Assembly (NCBI RefSeq): GCF_001428105.1
Contig: NZ_LMSJ01000036.1
Coordinates: 1 to 33,323, forward strand
Source of the DNA: Paenibacillus sp. Soil766
GTDB lineage: Bacteria > Bacillota > Bacilli > Paenibacillales > NBRC-103111
Direction: 5' to 3'
Length of the DNA: 33,323 nt
Shown: positions 7,641 to 16,145 of the stretch, in pieces
Numbering within the stretch: the first letter of the stretch is position 1
Layout of the letters: each line of letters starts with the position of its first letter
Notes under the pieces: model-generated
Told to the model about the DNA's origin: nothing
Databases searched by the model: none
Seen by the model: only the letters and a program-made list of their open reading frames with translations
Position numbers and translations under genes: made by a program

Positions 7641-8781
7641 GAGCATTCAACAAATTAACACTAGCATTTTTATCTCTATCCATCACAATGCCACATCCAC
7701 AGACATAAAGTCGATCTGATAATTTCAAATCTTCTTTAATTTTCCCGCAAGATGAACAGGTCTTACTAGAGGGATAGAACCGGTCAACAATTCTCAATTC
7801 AATTCCAGTAAGTTTGCATTTCGTCGTCAACTTGATTCGGAATTGATTAAAGCATTGCTGTGCTATTGCTTTTGACAAATGCCTATTCTTCATCATTCCT
7901 CTAACATTCAAATCTTCAATTGAAATGAAGCTTGGTTTTTGCTTCATAATTGTATTAATCGTTTGATTAATATGATTTTCACGAATATGAGATAGCCTGC
8001 AATGAAGTTTCTGTACCTTTAAGACCTGTTTGGATATATTACGCCTAGTAGCATCTCCTTTTCGTGTATTTTCCTTCAAACTCTCGTATTTCTTCGAAAG
8101 TTTTCTTTGTTGCCTTTTCAATGACTTTTCAAGTTTTTTTACTTTTGAAGTCTTGTTGATATTTTTAATTGGCTTTTCAACATTGCTTATATTGGCAAAA
8201 TCTTTAATACCCAGATCAATACCGATTCCATTGTTCGGATTCGAAGGAACAATAGGTGAGCTATTGTCAACTACCAACACAGATACAAAATATCTTCCTG
8301 CCTTTATGGATACGGTACCGCTTTTAATAATTGCATCTGTTGGAATATATCCATATTCTTTTAATGTAACCCATCCAAGTGTAGGGATTTTAATTCTGTG
8401 TCTTTCGCATGGAATGATAACCTTTGCATCATTTTTAACAAAGTACATCTTTACATCTTGATTTTTCTTCTTTTTGAATCTAGGGAATTTGCTTACTCCC
8501 TTAAAGAAGTTCTTAAATGCTTTTTCAGCGTTCATGATCGATTGTTTAGTAGCTTTTGCGTAAACATCTTTCATCCAGCAATACTCAGGATTCTTGGGGA
8601 TGAACTCATTGTTTAGCCATTTTGAAAATTCAATACCTGAAACAAAGCGCTTCTCATTTTCGTGAATTTCCTTATTGTGTGCTAAGTAAAAGTTATAAGT
8701 GAATCTACTTACACCAATCGTTTGATTGATAATTTTAATTTGTTCTATACTCGGCTTAAGTTCTGTTTTAAATGATCTCAT
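7621..8781 (-). CDS. tnpB: TnpB RNA-guided endonuclease (IS605/IS607 family)
   Basis: This 386-residue RuvC-type nuclease belongs to the family that gave rise to Cas12. TnpB cuts DNA matching the guide part of its omega-RNA next to a short target motif. All catalytic positions are present: Asp189 in GIGIDLGIK, Glu289 in FISIEDLNVRGM and Asp370 in MDRDKNAS. The zinc finger is CSSC (342-345) with CGC at 361-363. The N-terminal helix-turn-helix domain (from about residue 1) and the Lys/Arg-rich bridging region (205-265) are also kept, so the gene seems undamaged although its partner recombinase is broken. GGATGA precedes the ATG, and the start overlaps the tnpA stop as ATGA. Confidence 0.93.
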   Translation of the reverse strand: MRSFKTELKPSIEQIKIINQTIGVSRFTYNFYLAHNKEIHENEKRFVSGIEFSKWLNNEFIPKNPEYCWMKDVYAKATKQSIMNAEKAFKNFFKGVSKFPRFKKKKNQDVKMYFVKNDAKVIIPCERHRIKIPTLGWVTLKEYGYIPTDAIIKSGTVSIKAGRYFVSVLVVDNSSPIVPSNPNNGIGIDLGIKDFANISNVEKPIKNINKTSKVKKLEKSLKRQQRKLSKKYESLKENTRKGDATRRNISKQVLKVQKLHCRLSHIRENHINQTINTIMKQKPSFISIEDLNVRGMMKNRHLSKAIAQQCFNQFRIKLTTKCKLTGIELRIVDRFYPSSKTCSSCGKIKEDLKLSDRLYVCGCGIVMDRDKNASVNLLNALTYKVA

Positions 8782-9027
8782 TTAAACTCATCCTTTATAT
8801 CTTTTCTTAATCCATAAATCCGACACGAAAATACATGGATGATTGAAATTAAGTCTTTAACAATCTCTTCCTCTGGTGACACCCTCATCATTGTTTATAA
8901 CTAATATTTCCATACCTTGTGAAGCCAGAAAATCTCTAAACCAATCAAATCCAAAGCGGATAACTCTATCCTTGTGCGGTTCAATGATTACTAAGTATGT
9001 TTCTTTGTCTTCTATTTCGTTTACTGT
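8778..9027 (-). pseudogene. IS607-type serine recombinase (tnpA), 3' remnant
   Basis: Translation of the minus strand gives YLVIIEPHKDRVIRFGFDWF and then FRDFLASQGMEILVINNDE, the late catalytic-domain region of IS607 serine recombinases. After a frame change near 8870-8880 it continues EEEIVKDLISIIHVFSCRIY and GLRK up to a stop overlapping the tnpB start. The catalytic-serine N-terminus and the DNA-binding domain are absent. The piece begins directly at the queG stop codon, so a deletion has fused the remnant to queG. Only about 80 of some 200 residues remain, in two frames, so no function is expected. Confidence 0.85.
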
Positions 9028-10215
9028 TTATTCCTCCTGTATGATCACTTGGTTATTCAGTGCAGCCAGTACCTTCTCGATATCCATCCGAACCTGCGGC
9101 TCTTGCTCAGCCGCAGCAGCTTTACTTAATGCAGCGATAGCTTCCTCGCCGCCGATGCGCCCTAATGCCCAAGCTGCGGTAGCCCGGATCTCCGGGCGAG
9201 GATCGCTCCGCAGCAGCTCTGTCAGGACCGGCACCGCTGACGCGTCCTTGAAATTGCCGAGCGCAATAATCGCGTTGCGCTGGATCGGTTTTTTGCCGCG
9301 CCAGGATGCCGCGATGCGCCCGTACTGCTCTTTGAAATCCTTGTTCGACATCGTGAGCAAGGGAATAAGGAGCGGCTTGACCTTCTCCGGGTCAGGCGTA
9401 AGCTCGGGATGATGCGTCCAGTTCATCCCCTTGTTCTTCGGGCAGACGACCTGGCATGTATCACAGCCGTAGAGTCGGTTGCCGATCTTGCGTTTGTATT
9501 CATCATCCACGTACCCTTTGGTCTGTGTGATGAACGAGATGCAGCGGCTCGAATTCAGCTGCCCTGGGCCGACTAGCGCCCCTGTTGGACAAGCATCGAT
9601 ACAAATCGTGCAGTCACCGCATTGGTCCATAATACCTATATCGGATTCGAACGGGATGTTCGTGATCATTTCGCCCAAATATACCCATGATCCCCATTCG
9701 GGGGTGATGACGGCGCAGTTTTTGCCGCTCCAGCCGATGCCGGCCCGTTCGGCGACGGCCCGGTCGACGAGGGCACCGGTGTCGACCATGCTCTGCAGCC
9801 TCGCCTCCGGCACGCGCTCGGCGATGAAGGCTTCCAGTTTCGCGAGTCTGTCGCGAAGCACGTCGTGGTAGTCGCTCCCCCACGAGGAGCGCGAGATCAT
9901 GCCCCGATAAGCCCCTGGCTCGGATCGGGGCGGGTTCGGGAGCTTCGACGGGTACGCGACAGCGATCGAGATGATCGACCGCGGCGCGTCGAAGCTCAGC
10001 TCGGGATGTACCCGCTTCTCGATGTCCGGCTCCTCGAAGCCGGATTCGAAGCCCTTCTCCCTGTGGCGGAGAAGGATATCCTTCAATGCGTGAAACGGCT
10101 CCGCAGAAGTGAAGCCGATCTTATCAATGCCAAGAGAGGGTGCGGCTTCCACGATCTCTTGTTGTAGCTTGCGCCAGTCTGCTGTGTCTGTAATGGAAAC
10201 CGCCAATCTGCTCAC
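9028..10215 (-). CDS. queG: Epoxyqueuosine reductase QueG
   Basis: QueG reduces epoxyqueuosine to queuosine in the wobble position of tRNA (Asp, Asn, His, Tyr), using cobalamin and two 4Fe-4S clusters. The sequence shows the cobalamin/active-site region SMVDTGALVDRAVAERAGIG (about 142-161), a first cluster motif CGDCTICIDACPTGAL (199-214), Cys225, and CDTCQVVCPKN (251-261). A C-terminal HEAT-repeat part (about 310-390), used for tRNA binding, is complete. The start is uncertain: the GTG at 10215 has its SD-like GAGAGAG touching it, whereas a TTG three codons later has GAGGTG 6 nt upstream. The stop codon is directly followed by IS607 remnant sequence, so the last few residues may not be ancestral. 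Confidence 0.95.
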   Translation of the reverse strand: MSRLAVSITDTADWRKLQQEIVEAAPSLGIDKIGFTSAEPFHALKDILLRHREKGFESGFEEPDIEKRVHPELSFDAPRSIISIAVAYPSKLPNPPRSEPGAYRGMISRSSWGSDYHDVLRDRLAKLEAFIAERVPEARLQSMVDTGALVDRAVAERAGIGWSGKNCAVITPEWGSWVYLGEMITNIPFESDIGIMDQCGDCTICIDACPTGALVGPGQLNSSRCISFITQTKGYVDDEYKRKIGNRLYGCDTCQVVCPKNKGMNWTHHPELTPDPEKVKPLLIPLLTMSNKDFKEQYGRIAASWRGKKPIQRNAIIALGNFKDASAVPVLTELLRSDPRPEIRATAAWALGRIGGEEAIAALSKAAAAEQEPQVRMDIEKVLAALNNQVIIQEE

Positions 10216-10246
10216 CTCTCTCTTTCACATCATCTATGGGTTGTAC

Positions 10247-10846
10247 TTACAGCTTTCCCGCCATGTCTAACGGCCATAACACGAAGTCAGCTCGTCCTTG
10301 AACGAGACTGATCGGTATGACTCCGAACATACGGCTGTCTGCACTTGCTGCCAGATGCCGATTATCGCCCATGACGAAGATCTGGCCCGGTCCGACTTCT
10401 GTCGGTCCGAAATCGCCATCCTGGATAAGCGTATCCGTATATGTCTCTGATACTTTATCGCCATTTACATAAAGCGCCCCTTGGCGGCCCTGCACTTCAT
10501 CACCTGCGATTGCAATGACCCTTTTGACCAACAAGGGGTGCTGAGGTAACGCTAACTTCTCAGGCTCCTCAAGAATCACAATTTCGCCTCGGCTCGGTGC
10601 TTTCAAGTAGGTGATAGCTTTATTCACGAAGAGCCACTCCCCTTCTCGAAGGGTCGGATCCATCGAGTGACCACGCACCGTAGATAGATTGAAACCGAAT
10701 TGATGAACAATAATAACAACAAGAAGAGCTACGAGAATGGATTTCGTCCAATCCCACAGCTCGTGCGTGAAGCTTTTCGATTCATGAACATACCCTTGTG
10801 CAGAAACCTTCCTTTTCGAATCTTCTCGCCCTACAAAGAAGCTCAC
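10247..10846 (-). CDS. Type I signal peptidase
   Basis: This 199-residue membrane-bound peptidase removes signal peptides from secreted proteins. It has one N-terminal membrane segment (about 36-52), then the catalytic Ser61 in RGHSMDPTL and Lys109 in LVKRVIAIAGD. The box E motif is GDNRHLAASADSRMFG, in place of the more common GDNR-N-S-DSR form, a small insertion-like variation. It is the Sip type with a single transmembrane helix typical of Bacillota. The GTG start at 10846 directly abuts the TAA of the upstream gene, with GGAGG inside that gene's end, so translation is coupled. Bacillota often have several paralogues, so no specific symbol is given. Confidence 0.93.
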   Translation of the reverse strand: MSFFVGREDSKRKVSAQGYVHESKSFTHELWDWTKSILVALLVVIIVHQFGFNLSTVRGHSMDPTLREGEWLFVNKAITYLKAPSRGEIVILEEPEKLALPQHPLLVKRVIAIAGDEVQGRQGALYVNGDKVSETYTDTLIQDGDFGPTEVGPGQIFVMGDNRHLAASADSRMFGVIPISLVQGRADFVLWPLDMAGKL

Positions 10847-11401
10847 TTAACCGCCTCCGCTCTTATACTTTTCCCATTGCTCATAGTAATAGATCACCAT
10901 ATCATCCTGGAAAGGAGGCTTGTCCTCATTCACTAATGCCAGCAGCGCTGCGAGCCCTTCTTTCACCTTCGTTTCGACAAGGGACGAATAATGGTAGCCT
11001 AGCTTATGACGCTCGTATTCGTCTTGATCCACAATATGTACAGATCGATCTGGCAACCGAATAACATCCAAGTCATAATCGATATACGTTAAAATTTGCT
11101 GATTCACATATAAAGGAGAGGCCACATTGCAGTAATAACGCACCCCTGTCTCTTCAATAAGAGCAACGATATTAAACCACATTTTCGGAATAAAAAAAGA
11201 AACACCGGGAATGCGGCTTACCCACTCCTTGCCATCCGCTTCTTGAATCTTAGTTTGACTATTAATGAACACAAGCATGCCCTGTTTCTGATGCTCTTCA
11301 TGGAGCATACTTGAAGGAACCCGCCAATTAGTCAACCACATGCGATGGAGATGCCCGTCGTGTTTGAAGCTTTTTATCACATACGGCGTGAAAGTATCCA
11401 T
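10847..11401 (-). CDS. Ntdp/DUF402 nucleoside tri- and diphosphatase family
   Basis: This 184-residue protein is of the DUF402 (UPF0374) family, close to B. subtilis YgaC and the staphylococcal Ntdp nucleoside tri-/diphosphatase. Diagnostic stretches are HLHRMW near residue 18, YYCNVASPLY (about 98-107) and YIDYDLDVIRLPD (about 115-127), whose Tyr and Asp residues bind the metal in the family; DQDEYERHK follows. Length is normal. GAGGAGC lies 8 nt before the ATG, and a TATAAT lies about 40 bp upstream. It is directly coupled to the signal peptidase gene. The physiological substrate is unknown; activity on NTPs and NDPs is family knowledge. Confidence 0.88.
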   Translation of the reverse strand: MDTFTPYVIKSFKHDGHLHRMWLTNWRVPSSMLHEEHQKQGMLVFINSQTKIQEADGKEWVSRIPGVSFFIPKMWFNIVALIEETGVRYYCNVASPLYVNQQILTYIDYDLDVIRLPDRSVHIVDQDEYERHKLGYHYSSLVETKVKEGLAALLALVNEDKPPFQDDMVIYYYEQWEKYKSGGG

Positions 11402-11455
11402 ATTCCAAGCTCCTCTGTAAATTGCTGCCGAAACGTCACCTTATTATACTAGAAA

Positions 11456-11497
11456 AGCATATCTGACCCCCAATTGCAATGGCGGCACAGATATGCT
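11456..11497 (-). terminator. Possible terminator after the GNAT gene
   Basis: AGCATATCTG (11456-11465) and CAGATATGCT (11488-11497) form a perfect 10-bp inverted repeat with a 22-nt loop. On the minus strand it is followed by TTTTC, which fits a weak terminator for the acetyltransferase gene. Its edge also lies just upstream of a TATAAT (11443-11448, minus) that may serve the DUF402 gene. Confidence 0.5.
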
Positions 11498-11543
11498 CCC
11501 TATAAGCAAATTCATTTATTTCCCTATCAGCAACAAGTGACGA

Positions 11544-11975
11544 CTACACGCTTACTTTTTTGACAATGCTAAGCCGATGAGCAGCTCTGGAAAAATCATC
11601 TGAACTGTACCCAGCAGATTCATACACAGGCAGCACCATTTCATTGTGTACATCTACTGTTACCATAATTTTCTTAACATTCCGCCCGAGAAACCGCTGC
11701 TTCATTGCCCCGATCAAAGCTTTGCCAATACCTTTACGTTGATATGCTGTTGCGACTGCGATCCTATAGTAGTAGCCATTGTTATTATCAATCGTGCCGA
11801 TAATCATGCCTACGACTTGCTCTTCTTCTTGAGCGATTAAAACAAGCTCCGTGTCCCACGATAGCTGACGAGCGAAGGCTTCAATCGTCTCCTCATAGCA
11901 GGTTTCCGACAGAACGTCTTCTAGAAGTTCTTTAACCGACGAGGTATCACCAAGCTGAAATGAACGAACATGCAT
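11544..11975 (-). CDS. GNAT family N-acetyltransferase
   Basis: This 143-residue acetyltransferase has the GNAT fold. The acetyl-CoA pyrophosphate-binding motif is YQRKGIGKALI (about 87-97), after the beta-4 strand YYYRIAVA. The C-terminal VDVHNEMVLPVYESAGY is the usual motif B region. The ATG at 11975 is chosen because GGGAGAG lies 6 nt upstream; an upstream in-frame ATG at 11996 has no ribosome-binding site. The acceptor substrate is unknown. It is divergent from the ger operon, and the shared 300-bp gap carries two cre-like sites. Confidence 0.85.
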   Translation of the reverse strand: MHVRSFQLGDTSSVKELLEDVLSETCYEETIEAFARQLSWDTELVLIAQEEEQVVGMIIGTIDNNNGYYYRIAVATAYQRKGIGKALIGAMKQRFLGRNVKKIMVTVDVHNEMVLPVYESAGYSSDDFSRAAHRLSIVKKVSV

Positions 11976-12101
11976 ACGGTTCTCTCCCAATTCCATATTA
12001 ATTTGTAGAGATTAATTTTCTGGTAAAGAAGTAAATACGACAAAAAAACACGAAATCCTGCTGAAAATGTGGTGAAATTCACAAAAAACTTTGTTTTTTT
12101 C

Positions 12102-12141
12102 GATATATCTCTTGAAAGCGCTTAAATGCAAGCGTTTCCAA
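12102..12141. promoter_or_regulatory. Two adjacent cre (CcpA) sites, GNAT/ger gap
   Basis: ATGCAAGCGTTTCCAA (12126-12141) matches the cre consensus WTGNAANCGNWNNCAW at every position. TTGAAAGCGCTTAAAT (12112-12127) matches all but one. They overlap by 2 bp. On the minus strand a weak promoter (TTGCAT at 12131-12126, an 18-bp spacer, TATATC at 12107-12102) would enclose the second site, so the GNAT gene is the likelier target. The ger start is about 145 bp away. Binding is inferred. Confidence 0.5.
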
Positions 12142-12285
12142 CAAATTATTTTCGTCTTTGCTGATTATTCTAGTTCTTTTTACCTCTTTGCGATCCGTTA
12201 TGACCTAGCCTTTTAGACGCATAAGACGCATAAAATGAGAACCGCCAAGGAACAATGTAAAACAGAACTATGAAATTGAGAATAT

Positions 12286-13857
12286 ATGGGATGGTTGCAT
12301 ATGGAATTGGTCCGTCGGTTACTCAAGGCCGCATCTCGCATGCTCGAAGAGGGCTCGGCCCATCAACAAGAAGCCCAAGCGCCAGAAATCGTCGATATTA
12401 GCCCTAGCCTCGTGGAAAATATAGACCACCTCACTACGATTTTCAGCGACACACCTGATTTAATCGTTCGCACTTTTACTTACAAAAAATCTGGTGCCCC
12501 TGCCGCGCTTGCCTTTATAGAAGGGTTGGTGGATAAAAGCTCCATCAATAATAATGTGCTTTATCATCTCATGTTTCACACATCTGGCGATGAGCAGGAT
12601 GAAGTTCCTGTCACATTAGGCGAACTCCAAAACCACATGGCTTGGTCTGCGGTTGAAGCATCGATTTTACATGGCTACAGCATTCTATTTATTGATGGGC
12701 AAGCGCATGCTTTTGCATTAGAAACCCAAGGATGGCCTCAACGAGCGATCTCTGATTCTCAAATTGAAGCCTCACTGAAAGGCGCTCATCAAGGCTTTGT
12801 CGAAACAGGCAGTCAAAATATTGCGTTAATTCGCCGCTACATCTCCAGCCGAGAGCTAAAGATTAAAGAGTTTTTTGTCGGAAAACGAACGAAAAGCAGG
12901 GTTTCCATCTTGTATTTAGAGGATGTTGCACTTCCCGAGATTCGCCTTGAATTGGCGCGCCGGATCACGAGCTTGCAAGTTGACTGTATTTTGAATACAG
13001 GGGAGCTTGCAGAGCTGATTGAGGATAATCCCCTCTCCTTATTTCCTCAGATGATTACTACGGAGCGACCAGACACTGCCGCTTCGCAACTTCTGCAAGG
13101 CAGATATTGTGTTGTCGTGGACCGTTCATCAAGCGTACTTATCGCACCAGTAGGCTTAGCTGCCTTCTTTCAAGGCATCGATGATTACAGTAATCGGTGG
13201 CCCGTTGCTACCTTCTTTCGACTGCTTCGTTTTTTTGCGTGCTTGATCGCCGCCTTCCTACCCGCCTTCTACATTGCCTGCATCTCCTATAACCATGAAC
13301 TGATTCCTCTAGATTTAATTTTGTCGATCGGAGAATTTCGGTCAGCGGTCCCATTCCCTCCCTTTATAGAGGCACTCATCATGGAGATTATGCTCGAGAT
13401 GCTGCGGGAGGCCGGCGTTCGCTTACCTGCACCAATTGGACAAACGGTAGGCATTGTAGGCGGGATTGTCATTGGACAAGCCGCGGTTCAAGCAGGCATT
13501 GTGAGCAATCTCATGGTCGTTGTCGTCGCCTCCACGGCGGTTGCTTCGTTCATTCTCCCCAATTATGACATGGCGTCATCGGTTCGATTAATTCGCTTTC
13601 CGATGATGACGCTCGCTTCTCTGTACGGCATCATAGGGATGATCGCAGGCGCGATGGTTATCCTAGCGCATCTCATCTCCTTAAAATCTCTCGGAGAACC
13701 GTATAGTACGCCCATTGCACCGCTGCGAATATCAGACTGGAAGGATGTGTTCATCCGCCTGCCTCTCAGAAATATGGTGTATCGGCCCAAAAGCGTCCGT
13801 TCTCTTCAAAAGCGTCGATACGGCAAGGTGAATCAGAAAGGGGATGATACTACATGA
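12286..13857 (+). CDS. GerA-type spore germinant receptor subunit A
   Basis: This is the A subunit of a germinant receptor in the spore inner membrane, which helps sense nutrients and trigger germination. It has 523 residues. A large hydrophilic N-terminal domain (to about 300) includes the VDISPSLVENIDHLTTIFSD and SSRELKIKEFFVGKRTKSRV stretches typical of GerA/GerKA proteins. A C-terminal membrane region follows, with PFPPFIEALIMEIMLEMLRE and RLPAPIGQTVGIVGGIVIGQ. The start is uncertain: the ATG at 12286 has little SD, and the ATG five codons later (12301) has GGGATGG upstream. The stop overlaps the next start as ATGA. The germinant cannot be predicted. Expression in the forespore under sigma-G is family knowledge; no clear sigma-G promoter was recognised. 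Confidence 0.94.
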   Translation: MGWLHMELVRRLLKAASRMLEEGSAHQQEAQAPEIVDISPSLVENIDHLTTIFSDTPDLIVRTFTYKKSGAPAALAFIEGLVDKSSINNNVLYHLMFHTSGDEQDEVPVTLGELQNHMAWSAVEASILHGYSILFIDGQAHAFALETQGWPQRAISDSQIEASLKGAHQGFVETGSQNIALIRRYISSRELKIKEFFVGKRTKSRVSILYLEDVALPEIRLELARRITSLQVDCILNTGELAELIEDNPLSLFPQMITTERPDTAASQLLQGRYCVVVDRSSSVLIAPVGLAAFFQGIDDYSNRWPVATFFRLLRFFACLIAAFLPAFYIACISYNHELIPLDLILSIGEFRSAVPFPPFIEALIMEIMLEMLREAGVRLPAPIGQTVGIVGGIVIGQAAVQAGIVSNLMVVVVASTAVASFILPNYDMASSVRLIRFPMMTLASLYGIIGMIAGAMVILAHLISLKSLGEPYSTPIAPLRISDWKDVFIRLPLRNMVYRPKSVRSLQKRRYGKVNQKGDDTT

Positions 13858-14954
13858 TTCCAGGTAAAGGCAATCAGGTTACGCTATTTCAGTACATTTT
13901 GCTTATACATAGTGTTCAGATGGGTGTTGGCCTCGTTCCTCTGCCTGGCGACCTCGCCAAAGGCTGCGGTACAGATGGGTGGATTGTTTTAGTCATTGGT
14001 TGGCTTGCCTCTACAGCCAGCAGCTTGATGATCATTCAGATTATGAAAAGGCGCCCCGATGGCACGGTCATTGATTTGCTGAATCACTATTTCGGTCGTT
14101 GGGTTGGAAAAATCGGAATGCTGATGTTTATCAGCTACTTCCTCATCTTTATTTTTTTAATCTATAATCGCATGGCCCTTCTCATTCAGAACTGGATTAT
14201 GCAGCAGACCAATACCGCCGTCCTCATGCTGTTGTTCTTCCTGCCTGCTTATATGATCACAAGGGGAGGGTTTCGCAACATTGGCCGCTATTCGGAAGCC
14301 CTTATTTTTCTTTCTTTGACCTTCCTGCTGATTAGTCTTTATTTATTTAAGCATGCGCATTGGATTCACTTGTTGCCTGTCCTCAAGCATGGCTGGATCC
14401 CGATCTTCGAAACCTTGCGATCGACGATTTTGGCCTTTACCGGCTTTGAGATCACCTTCTTTCTTTATCCTTACTTGGAAAAAAAGAGCTCCGCCTCCAT
14501 CGGCGTCATTCTTGCAAATGGGTTAACTTTTTTCATTTACCTGTTAGTAACGATTCTTGCCTATGTTAATTTCAGTCCGGATGAAATCACGCAATTCCAC
14601 AATACACTCATGTCGCTATTCAAATTTGTTGAATTTCGCTTTCTGGAACGTTTTGATATTATGGTTCTCTCCATGTACCTGCTCATTATTATGAGATGCT
14701 GGATTCCCATGTTGTTTGCGACGGTCTTATGTACGCAGCAGCTTGGCATCAAGGGAGATCCACGCTTGCACATCCTGTTCATTCTTACTGCCATGATTGG
14801 TTTGGCCTGGATATGGAACCCTGGCTGGAATGAGAGCTTGCAATTGAGCAGCTTCATACAAACGATCGGCATCTGCATCGCCTTTGTTATGCCGCCACTG
14901 TTGTGGGCCGTTCTAGCTGCCCTGCGCGGATTCTCACGGAGGTTTTCCTCATGA
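13854..14954 (+). CDS. GerB-type spore germination permease
   Basis: This is the B subunit of the germinant receptor, a 366-residue member of the endospore germination permease family within the APC transporter fold. About ten membrane segments can be read, starting with QVTLFQYILLIHSVQMGVGL and ending near residue 355. It has no recognisable soluble domain. B subunits contribute to ligand recognition. It starts inside the gerA-type stop codon (ATGA), and its own stop overlaps the start of the C-subunit gene the same way, so the three subunits are translated together. Confidence 0.93.
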   Translation: MIPGKGNQVTLFQYILLIHSVQMGVGLVPLPGDLAKGCGTDGWIVLVIGWLASTASSLMIIQIMKRRPDGTVIDLLNHYFGRWVGKIGMLMFISYFLIFIFLIYNRMALLIQNWIMQQTNTAVLMLLFFLPAYMITRGGFRNIGRYSEALIFLSLTFLLISLYLFKHAHWIHLLPVLKHGWIPIFETLRSTILAFTGFEITFFLYPYLEKKSSASIGVILANGLTFFIYLLVTILAYVNFSPDEITQFHNTLMSLFKFVEFRFLERFDIMVLSMYLLIIMRCWIPMLFATVLCTQQLGIKGDPRLHILFILTAMIGLAWIWNPGWNESLQLSSFIQTIGICIAFVMPPLLWAVLAALRGFSRRFSS

Positions 14955-16075
14955 AGCCGATGCGCACAAGCCTTGTGTTATTGCTCGTATTCTCTGTCAT
15001 CGCCGGCCTGTCCAGCTGCAAAGATCAGATGCCCTTAGAAAATGTTACACTCGTGCTCATGGTAGGATTTGATTTGGATAAAGACAATCATCTTGTTATG
15101 TATTCATCAAGTCCGGTCTTTAGTAAGGAAGCCAAAGAGCAGAATGAAGTGGTGCAAGTGAAGGCTATCACCATCAAAGATGGACGGAACGAACTCGAGG
15201 GACGCGTATCGGCGCTGATCAGTGCAGGTAAAATCCAAAATGTGCTGATCAGCAAGCGGATTCTGGCTCATGATGACTGGTTTAAGCTCATGGACGTCTT
15301 CTACCGTGATCCCAAAACGTCGGAAACTGCTCGCGTCATCGCCGTTGATGGCTCCGTGGAAGAGGTTATGCGTTTCGCGCCACGAGATAAACGAAGATTG
15401 TCGATGCATATAGCCAAACTAGTGGATACCGCTCATATGCGCAGCCTTGTACAATCTACAAACTTATTCGACCTCCATCGGCAAATGTATGATAAAGGGA
15501 TCACGCCGTATATAACGAACCTGCGCAAGGATGGGGACATTGATGCTATAGGCACGCTGCTGCTCGATAAGAAAGGCAAGTATGCCTATCCGATCAACAA
15601 TGAAGAGAATCAATTCCTTCAAATGTTGCAAAATGACAGGCAGGGCTCTCTCACCTTAACTGTCGTGATCCCTGAGGAAAAAGGCGATTCGCTGTTTGAC
15701 ACAGGGGCGATAAGCTTCTTCGCTTTGCGTGTGAAAAGAGACATTAAGGTTATGTATGACCAGCAGAAGTTCCATTTTGATATTCAGCTATCGATCCCTG
15801 TTCAATTGACTGAAAAATATTTCGCCGTTGATGTCAGGCAGGAAGCAGCCCGATTGGAAACTCAGATTAATGAGCAGTTGGAAGCGAAAATGAACGCTCT
15901 GGTTACGAAAATGCAACAGCATGAAATTGATCCCATCGGTCTAGGCTTATATGCGAGAGGCTATCAATTCAAGGCTTGGGAATCTGTGCAGGATGATTGG
16001 GGACACGCGTTTTCACGAGCTGAGGTCCGTATACAAGTGAAGACGAAAATAAAGAATATGGGCGAAACCTTATAA
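14951..16075 (+). CDS. Ger(x)C family spore germination lipoprotein
   Basis: This is the C subunit of the germinant receptor, 374 residues, exported and lipid-anchored. The signal peptide reads MKPMRTSLVLLLVFSVIAGL and ends with the lipobox LSSC (Cys at about 23). The family's N-terminal domain follows, with VTLVLMVGFDLDKD, and the C-terminal domain ends with LGLYARGYQFKAWESV. The start at 14951 is chosen because it overlaps the permease stop as ATGA and begins the signal peptide; an upstream in-frame ATG would place non-signal residues in front. It is the last gene of the operon. Confidence 0.94.
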   Translation: MKPMRTSLVLLLVFSVIAGLSSCKDQMPLENVTLVLMVGFDLDKDNHLVMYSSSPVFSKEAKEQNEVVQVKAITIKDGRNELEGRVSALISAGKIQNVLISKRILAHDDWFKLMDVFYRDPKTSETARVIAVDGSVEEVMRFAPRDKRRLSMHIAKLVDTAHMRSLVQSTNLFDLHRQMYDKGITPYITNLRKDGDIDAIGTLLLDKKGKYAYPINNEENQFLQMLQNDRQGSLTLTVVIPEEKGDSLFDTGAISFFALRVKRDIKVMYDQQKFHFDIQLSIPVQLTEKYFAVDVRQEAARLETQINEQLEAKMNALVTKMQQHEIDPIGLGLYARGYQFKAWESVQDDWGHAFSRAEVRIQVKTKIKNMGETL

Positions 16076-16145
16076 GGCATGTATGAGATCGATCAAAAAA
16101 CACCATCTTATAGGAGGATATTCCGATAAGAAAGAGGTGAAACCT

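Larger units (their letters stand above)
7556..9027 (-). mobile_element. Decayed IS607-type element (tnpA stub and tnpB)
   Basis: The segment carries a C-terminal fragment of an IS607-type serine recombinase overlapping an apparently complete tnpB, the standard IS607 gene order. IS607 elements lack terminal inverted repeats, so ends cannot be read from symmetry. The right end is inferred from the omega-RNA-like motif near 7556; the left side stops at the queG stop codon (9028-9030). The left end and roughly the first 60% of tnpA are missing, so the copy should be unable to move on its own. Base composition is more AT-rich than the flanking ogt and queG genes. Confidence 0.75.

Noticed and set aside
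12142..12285. Sigma-G promoter for the ger operon
   Set aside because: I looked for a GCATR-type -35 and CATA-type -10 at normal spacing and found only partial matches (around GCATAA at 12220-12235), not enough to report.
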